Origin: Alviniconcha marisindica
Taxonomy: Eukaryota; Mollusca; Gastropoda; Provannidae
Direction of reading: 5' to 3'
DNA length: 64,000 bases
NCBI GenBank assembly: GCA_018857735.1
Contig: JABMCL010001870.1
Span: forward strand, 267,501-331,500
Part shown: positions 1 through 11,688 of the stretch, in pieces
How positions within the stretch are numbered: position 1 is the first letter of the stretch
How the letters are laid out: every line of letters begins with the position of its first letter
Position numbers and translations under genes: made by a program
Notes under the pieces: generated by a model
The model's database searches: none
Told to the model about the DNA's origin: nothing
Seen by the model: the letters and a program-made list of their open reading frames with translations, nothing else

Positions 1-284
1 TTAAGATACCATGTTGAACTGAACTGTGCTTGTAAATGTAAAAAAATGTAAAAGAAATAAATTATAACTTTTTTTTTTTTTTTTACTGCACACACATCTA
101 TCTATCTATCTATCTATCTATCGATAGATAGATAGATATGAGGGTTGTGGATGTGTGAACCTAATGATTTTTATTTAATTTGAGAGTTTTTACGTTTTGG
201 TTTGACAGAGAAAGCATTATTCCAGGAAATTTTGGGTTTGCGATTAGTGTATGCAGATTGAGAGAAAGCGGGCGTATGTCTAAG

Positions 285-395
285 AGTGTGTATATATATG
301 TGCATGTGTTTCATGACTTAGAATTATTGAGATATGTTCTTCGTTGTGCGATCGAACGACAGCTTTAATTTCCCGCAGGGATGAATAAAGTATAT
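285..395 (+). repeat. Interspersed repeat ending GGGATGAATAAA
   Basis: GTGTTTCATGACTTAGAATT, then GCGATCGAACGACAGC and GGGATGAATAAAGTATAT, match 57305-57412 closely. Only these two copies were seen. Confidence 0.5.
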
Positions 396-760
396 ATATA
401 TATATCTATATCTATCTATCTATATAGATAAATGATGACAGGGACAGTGACAGAGGGACAAAGGATCAACAGCATTTATCTATATCTATATCTATATATA
501 TATATATATATATAACAACCGACTATTGTGAATATGTACATTTTGTAATGGCTGCTAATTTTCTGTATTGGCACGGTTTCTGTGTTGGGAGACATGTGGG
601 CTGGTAGGGGTAGGGGTGCTGAGTAATATTCGGTCCTTGGCCGACTGCATGCTTTTCAGTTGACAAAATATGTCAACACACTGCGAGCAAACGTCAATCA
701 GGATTGACTGTCAGTGCTGTCAAGGATGGTCTGCATTCAACAGCTATCCGGTGCAACAAC

Positions 761-761
<1 letters not shown>

Positions 762-829
<68 letters not shown>

Positions 830-919
830 AGAGAGAGAGAGAGAGGGGGAGAGAGAAGAGAGAGGGGGAGAGAGAGAGGGGGGGAGGGAGGAGGGGGAGG
901 GAGGAGGGAGGGAGGGAGG

Positions 920-998
<79 letters not shown>

Positions 999-1000
999 TT
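762..1000 (+). repeat. (GA)n with GGGA interruptions
   Basis: About 240 bp of pure purine repeat. All open frames across it are low-complexity artefacts. Confidence 0.95.
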
Positions 1001-1254
1001 TAAAAAGTAAAAAAGGATCAACAGCATTTAGTATAATTATATAGCTATCGGGTGTAAAATCTGTTCATAGTGCCTTACAAAAAAAAAATACAAAAAAAAA
1101 ACCGGCCAAGATTCCATCTATAAAATTAATATGTATAACTTGGATGCTTTTTTTTTTTTTTTAATAAAATTAATATGTATAACTTGGATGCTTTTTTTTT
1201 TTTTTTTTTGCTATGAGGACGTAAAACACAAAGTTACTTACTTTCTTGCTTGTG

Positions 1255-1650
1255 AGAAGAACTATAGAATATTTCGCTCATTTTTCATTCCGAACCTTGG
1301 AAAATACCTTGGCACAAGCAGGAACATATCTTTATTTAAAGGTTAAAGGGTTAACGTAAAAGTTGCACTGGTCTGTTTGACCGTAAATAATCATACTGTC
1401 ACGTCTGACACATGTAGAATGTTTCGCTCATTTTTCATTCAGAACCTTTAGATTCCTTGGCGCAGATTTATTTAAAGGTTAAAAGGTTAACGTAAAGGTC
1501 GCGCTGATCTGTTTGACCGTAAATAATCATACTGTCACGTCTGACACATGTAGAATGTTTCGCTCATTTTTCATTCAGAACCTTTAGATTCCTTGGCGCA
1601 GATTTATTTAAAGGTTAAAAGGTTAACGTAAAAGTCGCGCTGATCAATGT
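1255..1650 (+). repeat. About 136-bp tandem repeat, three copies
   Basis: GTAGAATGTTTCGCTCATTT recurs at 1414 and 1550, with a diverged first copy near 1262. Each unit includes AAAGGTTAAAAGGTTAACGT and AATAATCATACTGTCACG. Confidence 0.85.
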
Positions 1651-1725
1651 GACATTTACTTTTTTCCTTTTTCTTTCTTGCTGCTGTTTTATTTTTATTT
1701 TAAAATTTATAATAAAATAAACATC

Positions 1726-1728
<3 letters not shown>

Positions 1729-1800
<72 letters not shown>

Positions 1801-1921
1801 CGCGCACGTGTACATGCCCGTGCTCACAGAAGTTTGACTGTTTTGGTTCTTTGCTTTGTAATGGGCTACGTGCTCCAATTTGGAGAAACAACACATAAAA
1901 GACTACATTGTTGTTATTATA

Positions 1922-1967
<46 letters not shown>
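1729..1967 (+). repeat. (GA)n and (TA)n microsatellites
   Basis: (GA)n covers about 1729-1798 and (TA)n about 1920-1967, separated by a short unique stretch. Confidence 0.9.
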
Positions 1968-1968
<1 letters not shown>

Positions 1969-1989
1969 GTCTGGTGCACATCCACAAAA

Positions 1990-2895
1990 CACTGTCACAC
2001 TGTCCCTCTGTCACACACAGTCCCTCTGTCACACTATTCCTCAAACTCCAAGCACTGGTTTACGACATCCTTCTTTCAACAACTGCCGTATTTAGTTACG
2101 CCATAGGGTCCAGAAAACTGTCAGCTAACGAGCATTTTTTCGTTGGTGCTCAAACAGTAGTAAGTTTGTTACAAACAACTCAAATAAAACGAGGCGTGTC
2201 ATTATAGCCGCCAACAAAGTTTACACCAGCACAAATAAAACCACAATCGTTTGAATCGAGACGGAACTCTTCTTCTTTTTTACCCGGGGTGGATGCGTCT
2301 CATGTTTACGTGCGTGCTTTGGCGCTAGGTTGCTTCTAGTCATATCAGTACCCGAACTTTCGGAGGGCGCTGACCGCGTCGCTGGACAGCTGCGCGGAGA
2401 TAAAGAGTGCCTCTTCAGTGGGGTAACTAAATCTGGCAGAGTTTGGAGGAGGGTGCCGGAAAGCGGTGCTCGGAGTGTGACTATTCCTCTGTCCCTCTGT
2501 CACACACAGTCCCTCTGACACACTGACACAGTACCTCTGACACACTTGTCCCTCTGACACACTGGTCCCTCTGTCACACTTGTCCCTCTCTCACACTGAC
2601 ACACAGTCCATCTGTCACAATGACACACAGTCCATCTGTCACACTTGCCCCTCTGTCACACAGTCCATCTGTCACACTTGTCCCTCTCTCCCACAGTCCA
2701 TCTGTCACACTTGTCCCTCTCTCACACAGACACACAGTCCATCTGTCACACTTGTCCCTCTCTCACAATGACACACAGTCCATCTGTCACACTGACACAC
2801 TTGTCCCTCTGTCACGCTGACACACTTGTCCTTCTGTCACAATGACACACACAGTCCCTCTAACACACTGTCCCTCTGTCACACTGACACAACCA
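1990..2895 (+). repeat. TCTGTCACAC minisatellite interrupted by a 440-bp insert
   Basis: Short units such as CCCTCTGTCACACACAGTCC occupy 1990-2040 and 2485-2895. The interval 2041-2484 contains an imperfect inverted pair. Confidence 0.8.
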
Positions 2896-3540
2896 TAGCT
2901 GAACTGTGACAAAAGATTTGGACAAACTTCAATATTTATTATACAACATTCTGGCACACTGACAACATGCCGATCCCTTTATACAAATAAAAATATTGGT
3001 GTTACGATTCACACCTCGAAGGGCAAGGCCACCTTGCCTTCCGCAACTCTTCAGACGGACTTGATATATTCAATAAGCAAGTCACGATCGGAAGTAAAAA
3101 TATAAATAAATACATGACAAAAAGTATCTGAATAACAAAACCAAAAAAAGAATTAAAAAAAAAAAAAAAAAAACAGCAGCGGAGAAAAGAAAAAAGAAAA
3201 GAAAAAATCACCCTAAATATTTCAGATTCTAGATCAAATTACAAGTACCCATTCAATTTTTCTTTCTTTCTTTTTCCTGACTACTGTGCCTAATTGAAAA
3301 ATAAATAAATAATAATAACGTGCAGTCGTGAAAATTAGGGGTAGAACATTCTAGAAAAATATATATAAAAAAGGCTTCAAAGAGAACATACATAAGTTTG
3401 GCTGGAAGAAAAAAGGTGAGAAATCTTGTGACCTGACCCAATATCTGTTATCTGTCTGCTTGTGGCAAAGTTTGTTTGTTTTTTGATTTTTTTTAAGTTA
3501 AAAAAGAAAAGAAAAAAAGAAAGAAAAAAGGGAGAGATTT

Positions 3541-3715
3541 TTGACCTAAGACTTGATACAGTGCCTCACTCCTGATAAGACCACCCCTCCTAAGACTTGA
3601 TACAGTGCCACACCCCTGATAAGACCACCCCTCCTAAGACTTGATACAGTGCCACACCCCTGATAAGACCACCCCTCCCAAGTCTTGATACAGTGCCACA
3701 TCTCTGATACGACCA
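3541..3715 (+). repeat. 42-bp tandem repeat, four copies
   Basis: Units carry CTTGATACAGTGCCACACCC then CTGATAAGACCACCCCTCC. On the minus strand the core GGGTGGTCTTATCAGGGG recalls the array at 30288-30640. Confidence 0.85.
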
Positions 3716-5394
3716 TCTCGTCTTCTAATTAAAGATCAATTTTCCTACACCCCCCCCCCCCTCCCCTTCTTTCTGTCCGTGGTGATGGACCCCTGACACG
3801 ACCAACCAAAGGACCACCCCTCTTCCAAGACCACACCTCTCGCCTGATATTTTGGATTCTGCCTTAGAAGAAAGGGGTTCCACTGCGCTGTGACAGAGGA
3901 TGAACGGTCTGGCACCGCAGATGGCAGCGACATGCCCACCACACGCATGACTGCCTCCCCGAGCCCAACTCCCATCAAATAATGTACCGTGGAACAGAAC
4001 TCCACTCCCCAGAAACACACACACACACACACACAGCAACATTATACATCTCGGTATGTCAGCCAATAAACGCGAACAAAGGAAGAAGAAAAAAAAAAAA
4101 AAAGAAAGAAAAAAAGAAGAAGAAGAAAAAGTCACCGTTTGATTCAATAAAATTAGTATTCCTTTTCTCTCTTCCTTCATTCGACCAGGTTACAAAAACG
4201 CACACCAGAAGAGAGGCTGGGAGTGAAAGGACGAGTGGGCAATTCGGCGCACCTGCCACAAAACGTAAGATGGATACAATCCCAAACCAATACAGGAACA
4301 AACAAACAAAAATAGGCCGATGCGCACTAACACCACAAATCCGCCCCCACCCCACCCCTAAAGAGTCTCGGTCCATTCCACAGACTCCCGTTTCCTCATT
4401 GCCTATAATTCAACATGAATTAAAATATTTCTAGAACCCCCAGAACACCCAAAAAACAAACAAAAAACACAAACCGCCAGTCACTCGTAACGTTACGAGG
4501 CAGACACACAAACATGTGTCTAAAACAAAACAATGGTAGAAGTAATAATGAAGACAAAAGGTAAAAAGGAGAAGAATGCTGATGCATCAAGCGGGGTACC
4601 ATAGCAACAACGAGCAATGAAAACTGGGGCTTTGGCAAACTTTAACCCATTTCTGAACTAGGCTGCAACAATGAGCAATGAGAATTGGGGGTGGGGAGGG
4701 GTGGGGAGGGGGGGTGGAAGGGGGTGGTGGTGGTGGTTGATGAACTTAACTGACCTCCAAACTAGGCTGCATCTGCCTGTGGTGACAACGTTCTCACTAC
4801 AACTAATTTTAGACAAACAGATCGAATGCATGGGAAGTATTATGCGCCATAGAAACTCTCCTACATTCTATAAACTATAAAGTGGGGATTAATGTTCTTT
4901 GTGCCTGGTCTGGTGACCTAAAAAGCAAACTTGATTTCCGCTGAAATCTGTCTATCTGGCCAAAGTGTTAATTAACTCATTACCACCATTAACTCTGTCT
5001 GTCCAAAGTGTTATTTAACCCATTAAAGTGTTATTTAACTCGTTAATAAAAGCAGAAAGTTGGGTTCCACATCAGTTATTAGTGAGAAGAGGGAGAAAAA
5101 TAAACACACACAAAAATGACATACATGCTTTCCTGGAGAGAAACTGGACACACAAAATCAGCCAGAATCTACAATGTCCGTCCAGGTCTCCCTGCAGATA
5201 CAACCCTTTCACACCAAGCATGAGTGAAATCAAACTGATCAGGGCTATGGTGCTATTGCTATTGCTCACTTGAGAGACCGTTATCAGTATCAAAACTTGA
5301 CCTAAAGAGAGATATTCCATCAAGTGACTGTAAAACGTGTGCGATTTTGAGGTCTGGTAAACAAACAAACAAAAAACAAACAAAAAGCCCAGTA

Positions 5395-5890
5395 CTTTAA
5401 CTACACAGTGTTGTAACCAGTCCTAAACACAAAGCCTGTGATGCTGTCTCGTGCTGTACTTAACTACACAGTGGTGTAACCAGTCCTAAACGCACAGCCT
5501 GTGTTGCTGTCTTGTGCTGCACTTAACTACGCAGTGGTGTAACCAGTCCTAAACATACAGCCTGTGTTGCTGTCTTGTGCTGTACTTAACTACACAGTGG
5601 TGTAACCAGTCCTAAACTTACAGCCTGTGTTGCTGTCTTGTGCTGCACTTAACTATGCAGTGGTGTAACCAGTCCTAAACATACAGCCTGTGTTGCTGTC
5701 TTGTGCTGTACTTAACTACACAGTGGTGTAACCAGTCTTAAACATACAGCCTGTGTTGCTGTCTTGTGCTGTGTACATAACTATGCAGTGGTGTAACCAG
5801 TCCTAAAGATACAGTTTGTGTTGCTGTCTTGTGCTGTGTACATAACTACGCAGTGGTGTAACCAGTCCTAAAGATGCAGTTTGTGTTACT
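5395..5890 (+). repeat. About 62-bp tandem repeat, eight copies
   Basis: GTAACCAGTCCTAAA recurs eight times at about 62-bp steps, with GTTGCTGTCTTGTGCTG between. No gene context; downstream of eIF4H. Confidence 0.9.
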
Positions 5891-7107
5891 GCCTTGTGCA
5901 GGAAAACTGTAAAACAGTTCACTGACAGTTTTTGGAACCGGTCCTTTAAAAACGCAGTTAGTGCTGCTGTCACTTGGGAACAGAACAGCTGGCAAGTGCT
6001 GCTGTCACCTGGAGATACAACAGTTGGTGAGCACAAGCTTCAAGAGTTATTCATAAAACCAAAGGAGATTCTACGTCATTCCCTTCCAGTGGTACAACAA
6101 AACACTCAAAAATGGGAACACCTGTATCAATAGGTGTTCTACCGACATGGCAATCATTGCAACATAATTAGCTGGAAATCAAGCCCAAAACACAACCGTT
6201 ATCTACTGAAATAAGTGGGAGCATGCAGAATGATGCCACAAATTTATCCTAAGTTCACTGAACACTGGTACAAAATCAAACAGACAAATCCCATTGGAAC
6301 AGAAGCGAAACACGTTGTAAGGCGTACTTTCCACACACATGAAAAAGAAAAAAGTGCCCACAATGTTAAATAAATCTATTCAGTCTCAACACCCCCACCC
6401 CCACCCAAAAATTTTTTTACAAAAATTGCTGTCATATAATGATATTCCATAAACCTCTTCGCAGATCACCGCACATCAGTCAATTTTTGTCTTGTTCCGC
6501 AAACAACTCCAACTGATTCCTGGACAATTTTCAACAGCAAGGAACTGCAATGAACCCAACAACTTTCAACAACGCTCAACAGATCATTCAGTAAGAGATA
6601 GATTCCCCCATCAAAATATCACACTCACAATCAGTGTGGTCTTTCCAAATAATTCATGCCATGCACAAACCAAATAACTCTAACAATTTAATATCCTATA
6701 AGCTTGAAAATACACAAGATTACATCTATTTAGAACAAACTAAAAAATAATTGCTGGAAAAGCGGAAAAAGAGATGCCTCTAACGAACAAAGTGTCTCGT
6801 ATGCTTGATGGTGCACTAGTGTATATATAAAAAAAAGGTTATTGCTTCAAAGATGCTTTGGGTCAATAAGATTAATTTTTTTAGTGAGGCTTCTCTTTGC
6901 ACGCGAGAGCACCACTGCACCTAGTACATAATTCTGCAATAGATTCACTATATTGATGGGCAACACTGATCATGTAATATTTACCTGTGACCGATATCCA
7001 GTGCTTCAAGCTTCTCAGCATTTGAGCCAGCAGCAATTCCTTATCTTGCATGTTACACACACAGTGTTAAAACATAGCTGTTGAAACGGTGGTTTCACTT
7101 TTTGTCC

Positions 7108-7210
7108 TTACCAGGTGTACATTTGGGCCTTAAATGTCAGGTTTCTTCCCGTCCCTGATAAGCCGTATGGTTTCTGTGGATGTAAAGCGCCATGTTTACG
7201 TACTTACTTA
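7108..7210 (+). mobile_element. SINE 3' tail fragment
   Basis: It carries CGTCCCTGATAAGCCGTATG followed by GTTTCTGTGGATGTAAAGC and ends in ACTTACTTA, matching the 3' tail of the SINE at 11222. The head is absent. Confidence 0.6.
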
Positions 7211-8229
7211 CTGTCAGGCTACTACTTACCAGAGATGATGGCTTTTGTTGCAGCGTGTGTGTGTGTGTGTGGTGTGTGTGTGTGTGTGTGGTGTGTGTGT
7301 GTGTGGCTGTGCGCATGTGCTCCCCTTTAATTGCACAATGTGTGTGTGTGGAGACCTTTTTTTTTTTTTTGTATTTTATGCATTCATATTAATTCATTAT
7401 TTCTTTTTTTCCTGTTTCTTTTTCAGCTGTGTGTTGAAGAAAAAAAAATCATCTCCATGCAAAAACAATATGCATAATCATGAACAATAAGGCTTATTTG
7501 ATTGATTTGATCATTTGATTTAAAACAGGCAAGACATTTTGAAAATATCAACATGGAAATGAAGGATGAGCATTAAGAGGCCTGGATTCTTGTGATACTT
7601 CTGTTCCCACCAAATCTAATAAAATAATACGTGAATGAAGCTTGTCATTTTTCCTTTGCCCACGTCTGCGTTTCGAATTTGTTCCATCAGTACCATAGAA
7701 CAAGGAACTTTCCTGTGGTGACTGAGTGAATCTACGGTACCGCTGCAGAACAAAGTGACTCATACAGTTACAGGGTCCAAAATGCCAGCCTTGACCGAAA
7801 TTCATGAACACGTTACCAGAAATCTGCTCAAAGCCATACCTAGAAACAATTTTGTACATTTCTACCTTCTCCTCCATGGCCACACAGAATTCCTGTCAAC
7901 TGACTACCCCCCCCCCCCCCCCAAAAAAAAAAAAATATATATATATACAGAGATGTCTGAACAATAAACAAGGAGAAAGTGATATTTCTGCTGAAAAGCT
8001 CTGTTAAAGTAAAATGTTCCGCTACAGAAATCCTAACAAGCTCGAGCACATAGCTGCCTCCATACACATCTTCATTTGTTTTAAAACTGACAGTCAAGGA
8101 ACAAGAGAAAAGTGAATGTTTCATCTGAATCAGACATGTCCGGAGCGGAATTTTATCCTCAAAACATTGTGTTTAGGGCAGGTTCCATCCTTTTTCACAA
8201 CAGACAGGGGAGTACTGCAAAAAGTGGCC

Positions 8230-8895
8230 AGCAATTCTCCAGGGGGGCTAGATGGATGTTTTAACTATCGTCCGCTTGTTGAAGTGATTTCCTGAACAGT
8301 CCCCCCCCCCCCCCCCACCCCCCAACCCCTCCCCCCCTCCGAAAAAAGTGGCCAGCAACTTCCCATGGGGCAAGATGGATGTTTAACTATCATCCGCTTG
8401 TTGACGTGGTCTCCTGAACAGTTTGCCCCCACCCCTACCAATCCCCTCCCCCCCTCAAAAAAAGTGTCCTGCAACTCCCCATGGGGCAAGATGGATGTTT
8501 AACTATCATCCGCTTGTTGACGTGGTCTCCTGAACAGTTTGCCCCCACCCCCACCAATCCCCTCCCCCCCTCAAAAAAAAAGTGTCCTGCAACTCCCCAT
8601 GGGGCAAGATGGATGTTTAACTATCATCCGCTTGTTGACGTGGTCTCCTGAACAGTTTGCCCCCACCCCCACCAATCCCCTCCCCCCCTCAAAAAAAAAG
8701 TGTCCTGCAACTCCCCATGGGGCAAGATGGATGTTTAACTATCATCCGCTTGTTGACGTGGTCTCCTGAACAGTTTGCCCCCACCCCCACCAATCCCCTC
8801 CCCCCCTCAAAAAAAAAGTGTCCTGCAACTCCCCATGGGGCAAGATGGATGTTTAACTATCATCCGCTTGTTGACGTGGTCTCCTGAACACTTAC
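8230..8895 (+). repeat. 118-bp tandem repeat, about six copies, C-rich core
   Basis: CCATGGGGCAAGATGGATG recurs with a 118-bp period in the last copies. Each unit contains CCCCCACCCCCACCAATCCC followed by a C run, so the minus strand has repeated G tracts. Confidence 0.9.
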
Positions 8896-8954
8896 TCCCC
8901 CACCCCCACCCCCGCCCAAAGGTATCTCCTGCCCAAGTCCTGGCATTTTTTAAA

Positions 8955-9190
8955 AATTGCTATCATTCTTCCAAGCGCTGGATTCGAAAACAACACAGCT
9001 CAACCCAAGTACATACACAGGTGTCCTAGTTCTATGTCTCACTCTCCACCATTCAGCTCGTGATTATGTGTCGTTTTGCAGCTTGATAACGGGGACTACC
9101 CTCGGAGAATTTTCATTCCATGTTTTGTCCTGATAATAATAAACAGCGTTCTTTATGAACTTTTTATGTGTTTGGATCTGGTCCTGGACA
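8955..9190 (+). repeat. Interspersed repeat with AATAAATAGCGTTC-type tail
   Basis: This is one of four copies (also 12225-12330, 27420-27605, and 63415-63560 reversed). Shared landmarks are ATTCTTCCAA, AACACAGCTCAACC, TTTTGTCCTGATAATAATAA and CAGCGTTCTTTATGA. No coding frame; probably a non-autonomous element. Confidence 0.55.
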
Positions 9191-10599
9191 CGCTTTTACT
9201 GCAAGCCCTGAAGACAAGGCTTAAAGTCTCTTATAACAAAAACCATTAAACAGAAAAGTCCCACAACTAAATGGAGAAAAGAATACCACAGCAACGAAAT
9301 TAAGATGCTCACAAAGAAGAAGAGAGTCTGGTTTATATTTTGGAATGGGGTCGCCCATAACTGTTTAAAGCTCCTCAAAATATTTTGTCCATTTCACAAA
9401 TCCCACACTATTCCGCCTTTTGCTGCCAATTGGAATTATTTTGCTGAGTTAAAAAAAAGAAGAAGGAAAAAAAGAGAAAAAAAAGGAAGAGGTTTTTATT
9501 TGCCAAACAAATGTTAGTTAATAGTATGCACAGTCAGCCTTGATAAACTAGCAATGACAGAACAGCAAAACATTTTGCAGGCCAGTGCCGTTAGTGCTCC
9601 AAAGAGAAAAAAATCAGCTGCTCTGAGAATAGCCCAAGACACACAAGAGTGCATGTGCTGCCCCGCACATATTTTCACTGATCCTAAGCTGTGGAAACGA
9701 TGGCACCCTCTGCTTAAAAACAGCTATGGACGACCCCATGATGAAAACATCCCAGGAGGAAAAAAGTGAAACTGGCCCACAGTTTCAACATCAAAATGCA
9801 TTAGGTCGATTTTACAGAAGAGGGATAATTGCAACACTAACAGCCTGATTTCATTCTGACGCATACACAGCTTGCAAGTAGGTAATGCTTGTCGATAACT
9901 GGCTCTTTTCTTCTCAGGCACATCCACAGGCAAATCTAATGTATGGTCGGTTAACATGTGACGCGGGCCCTCGCAGTAGTACGCTGCGAGAAAAAAAGGC
10001 CCAAGGTCGACGCGGACTACACGCGACGCCTCAACCGGTGCGGGAACTGGAAAAGGTCTGGAAAAAAAGAAGACGATGCGCTCACAACACATGTCACACT
10101 CGCAACACGTACTCATGCTTAAGGGTTCATCAGTGTCCACAAACTTAGTAACACAACAGCTGCAGCAACGCTGAAACTTGTCGTCGCGGCTAGCAGAATG
10201 CGGCTCCATCGCGTTGCTTTCAACGCAAAAGACAACTCTTCGTTTATCTCGGTGAGCACCGCTCTCCAGAGCAGTGTGGAGGGTAAGCAAGCCAATTTTG
10301 TATATGAAGGGTCACGGTCACGTCTCAATCGCAGGCCAATGTCTGTCGCATCCAATTGAAGTGCGCTACAAGAAGTATGCCACAGGGTCAGCCGCACGCA
10401 GAACAATACTGCAACAGAACAAGAACATTAACTACACTCAAACAGTACGGCAAGGGGACAACAGCAATTACACGCAAACAGTCCGGCAATGCAACAGTAA
10501 TTCTATGCAAACGGGACTGCAATGACGCAACAAAATAGACACACACACACACACACACATACAGCACACGCACACATAGGCAAAGCATGCAGAGTCCAG

Positions 10600-10820
10600 A
10601 GGAGAAAATATGGTCTTGAGGGCAGCTTTAAACGATTCTATGGAAGACGACTCCCGCTCTTTCTCTTCCCAGGCTCCAGCTACTCAGGACCATACTCCCT
10701 GTTTCTGTCCGTTATACTACCGCTGTCAGTTCTTTCAAATCTTCCTTGAAAATCTTTCTCTTCTGTTCAGTCCCATAGTGTGTGTGTGTGCGTGTGTGTG
10801 CCTGTTTCCATGCATTTGAG
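10600..10820 (+). mobile_element. LINE ORF2 C-terminal relic, frameshifted
   Basis: One frame reads DDSRSFSSQAPA, and after a one-base shift another reads VSVRYTTAVSSFKSSLKIF then LFCSVP and stop. This is the WNSLP...SFKSxLKTFLF style end of many non-LTR reverse transcriptases. It lies antisense just downstream of eIF4H and ends in (GT)n and A/T-rich sequence. Confidence 0.6.
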
Positions 10821-10864
10821 AAAAAAATATTTATATAAAAAAATATATATATATTTTATGCATA

Positions 10865-10870
10865 TTTATT
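10865..10870 (-). promoter_or_regulatory. Candidate EIF4H poly(A) signal
   Basis: The minus strand reads AATAAA, about 820 nt after the eIF4H stop. It is one of several possible signals, and a LINE relic lies just beyond it. Low certainty. Confidence 0.25.
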
Positions 10871-11221
10871 CCCCCCAAAAGAAAAAAGGAAGCACTTCTG
10901 ACTCACTTACAGCCATTATGCATTAGGTGTGCTTAGTGCCCAATGTCATTATTATTTAAGCACAAAACTGAAATATTCACATTAATTATCTCCCTTAAAT
11001 ATATACACCTGTCATACCAAACAAAAAGTGCGTGCATGACCTTTTGAATGTCTGTTGGTGTCCCAACAATGACATTTAAAATACACCGTCACACCCAGCA
11101 AGATTCTTAAAAAAATGCCCCCCCCAAAATGCAGTTAATGTTTTTGACACAGGCTTCAAAGGATGGCTGTTTGGCCAGCCTAAGACTGATCACTTATATA
11201 CATTTTCATCATTTGATTCAA

Positions 11222-11540
11222 AACTGTGAGCCAGTTTGGCCTAGCGGTAAGGCGTTAGGCTGGTAAGCGGAAGGACCTCGGTGCGATACCGCTTCAGCTC
11301 TCCTTTCTCTTCAAAAAGGTTGTGGTTTGTGGACACTGTCTTGTGACTTTCTCCATCACTTTCTACTGAAACATTAAAATGGCTCTCATCACTGCCCATC
11401 TTAATACAGGAATCATTCTGGTGGTGACAGTGTAGCGATAGGTATATAATCTCCCTCTTCCCCCACCTCCATACCCCCTTCTCCCCACCCCTAATAAGCC
11501 TTGCGGTTTCTGTGGACGTTACGCACAATGTTTACTTACT
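11222..11540 (+). mobile_element. tRNA-derived SINE, full-length-like copy
   Basis: The head shows a Pol III A box TGGCCTAGCGG and a degraded B box GGTGCGATACC. The tail reads CCTAATAAGCCTTGCGGTTT and ends near TTTACTTACT. It shares sequence along its length with the inverse copy at 12848-13190. It lies about 150 bp past the eIF4H stop, antisense to the gene and probably in its 3' UTR. Confidence 0.8.
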
Positions 11541-11688
11541 GATTCAAAACTGAATCATGTAAGCCCCCCCCCCCACATGCACAAACATACTGTACACATG
11601 CGTACCCGTATGCACACACAAACACACTGCACACTCACACTCAAATCTGCCACTCACCATGAGACACTAGAACATGACTATCACGGAC

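Larger units (their letters stand above)
1..11220. other. Left flank beyond EIF4H: no recognised gene, repeat-rich
   Basis: No conserved coding exon was recognised on either strand. The stretch contains (GA)n, (TA)n, several minisatellites listed separately, repeat-family copies and A/T-rich sequence. The part next to 11688 is probably eIF4H 3' UTR. Stretches around 5900-7100 and 9200-10600 show no repeat or gene that I can name. Confidence 0.6.

Noticed and set aside
704..1027. Arg-Glu or Leu-Ser open frames
   Set aside because: They are (GA)n microsatellite translations; likewise 1615-2106, 17803-18369 and 33717-34088 outside MCCC1 exon 9.
7548..7883. 111-codon minus frame (MAMEEKVEMYKIVSR...)
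   Set aside because: No family recognised, no splice or repeat context, and overlapping frames exist on plus; kept only as unassigned sequence.
8539..9029. Three overlapping 76-84-codon frames with the same PPPPPIPSPPQKK sequence
   Set aside because: They are shifted readings of the 118-bp tandem repeat.
11230..11300. tRNA gene from A and B boxes
   Set aside because: The boxes belong to a multi-copy SINE with a non-tRNA body and degraded B box; the same reasoning applies to 46480-46550 and 51928-52000.
11241..11528. 95-codon minus frame near EIF4H, similar to 12950-13174 plus
   Set aside because: Both are the body of the SINE, not a gene.
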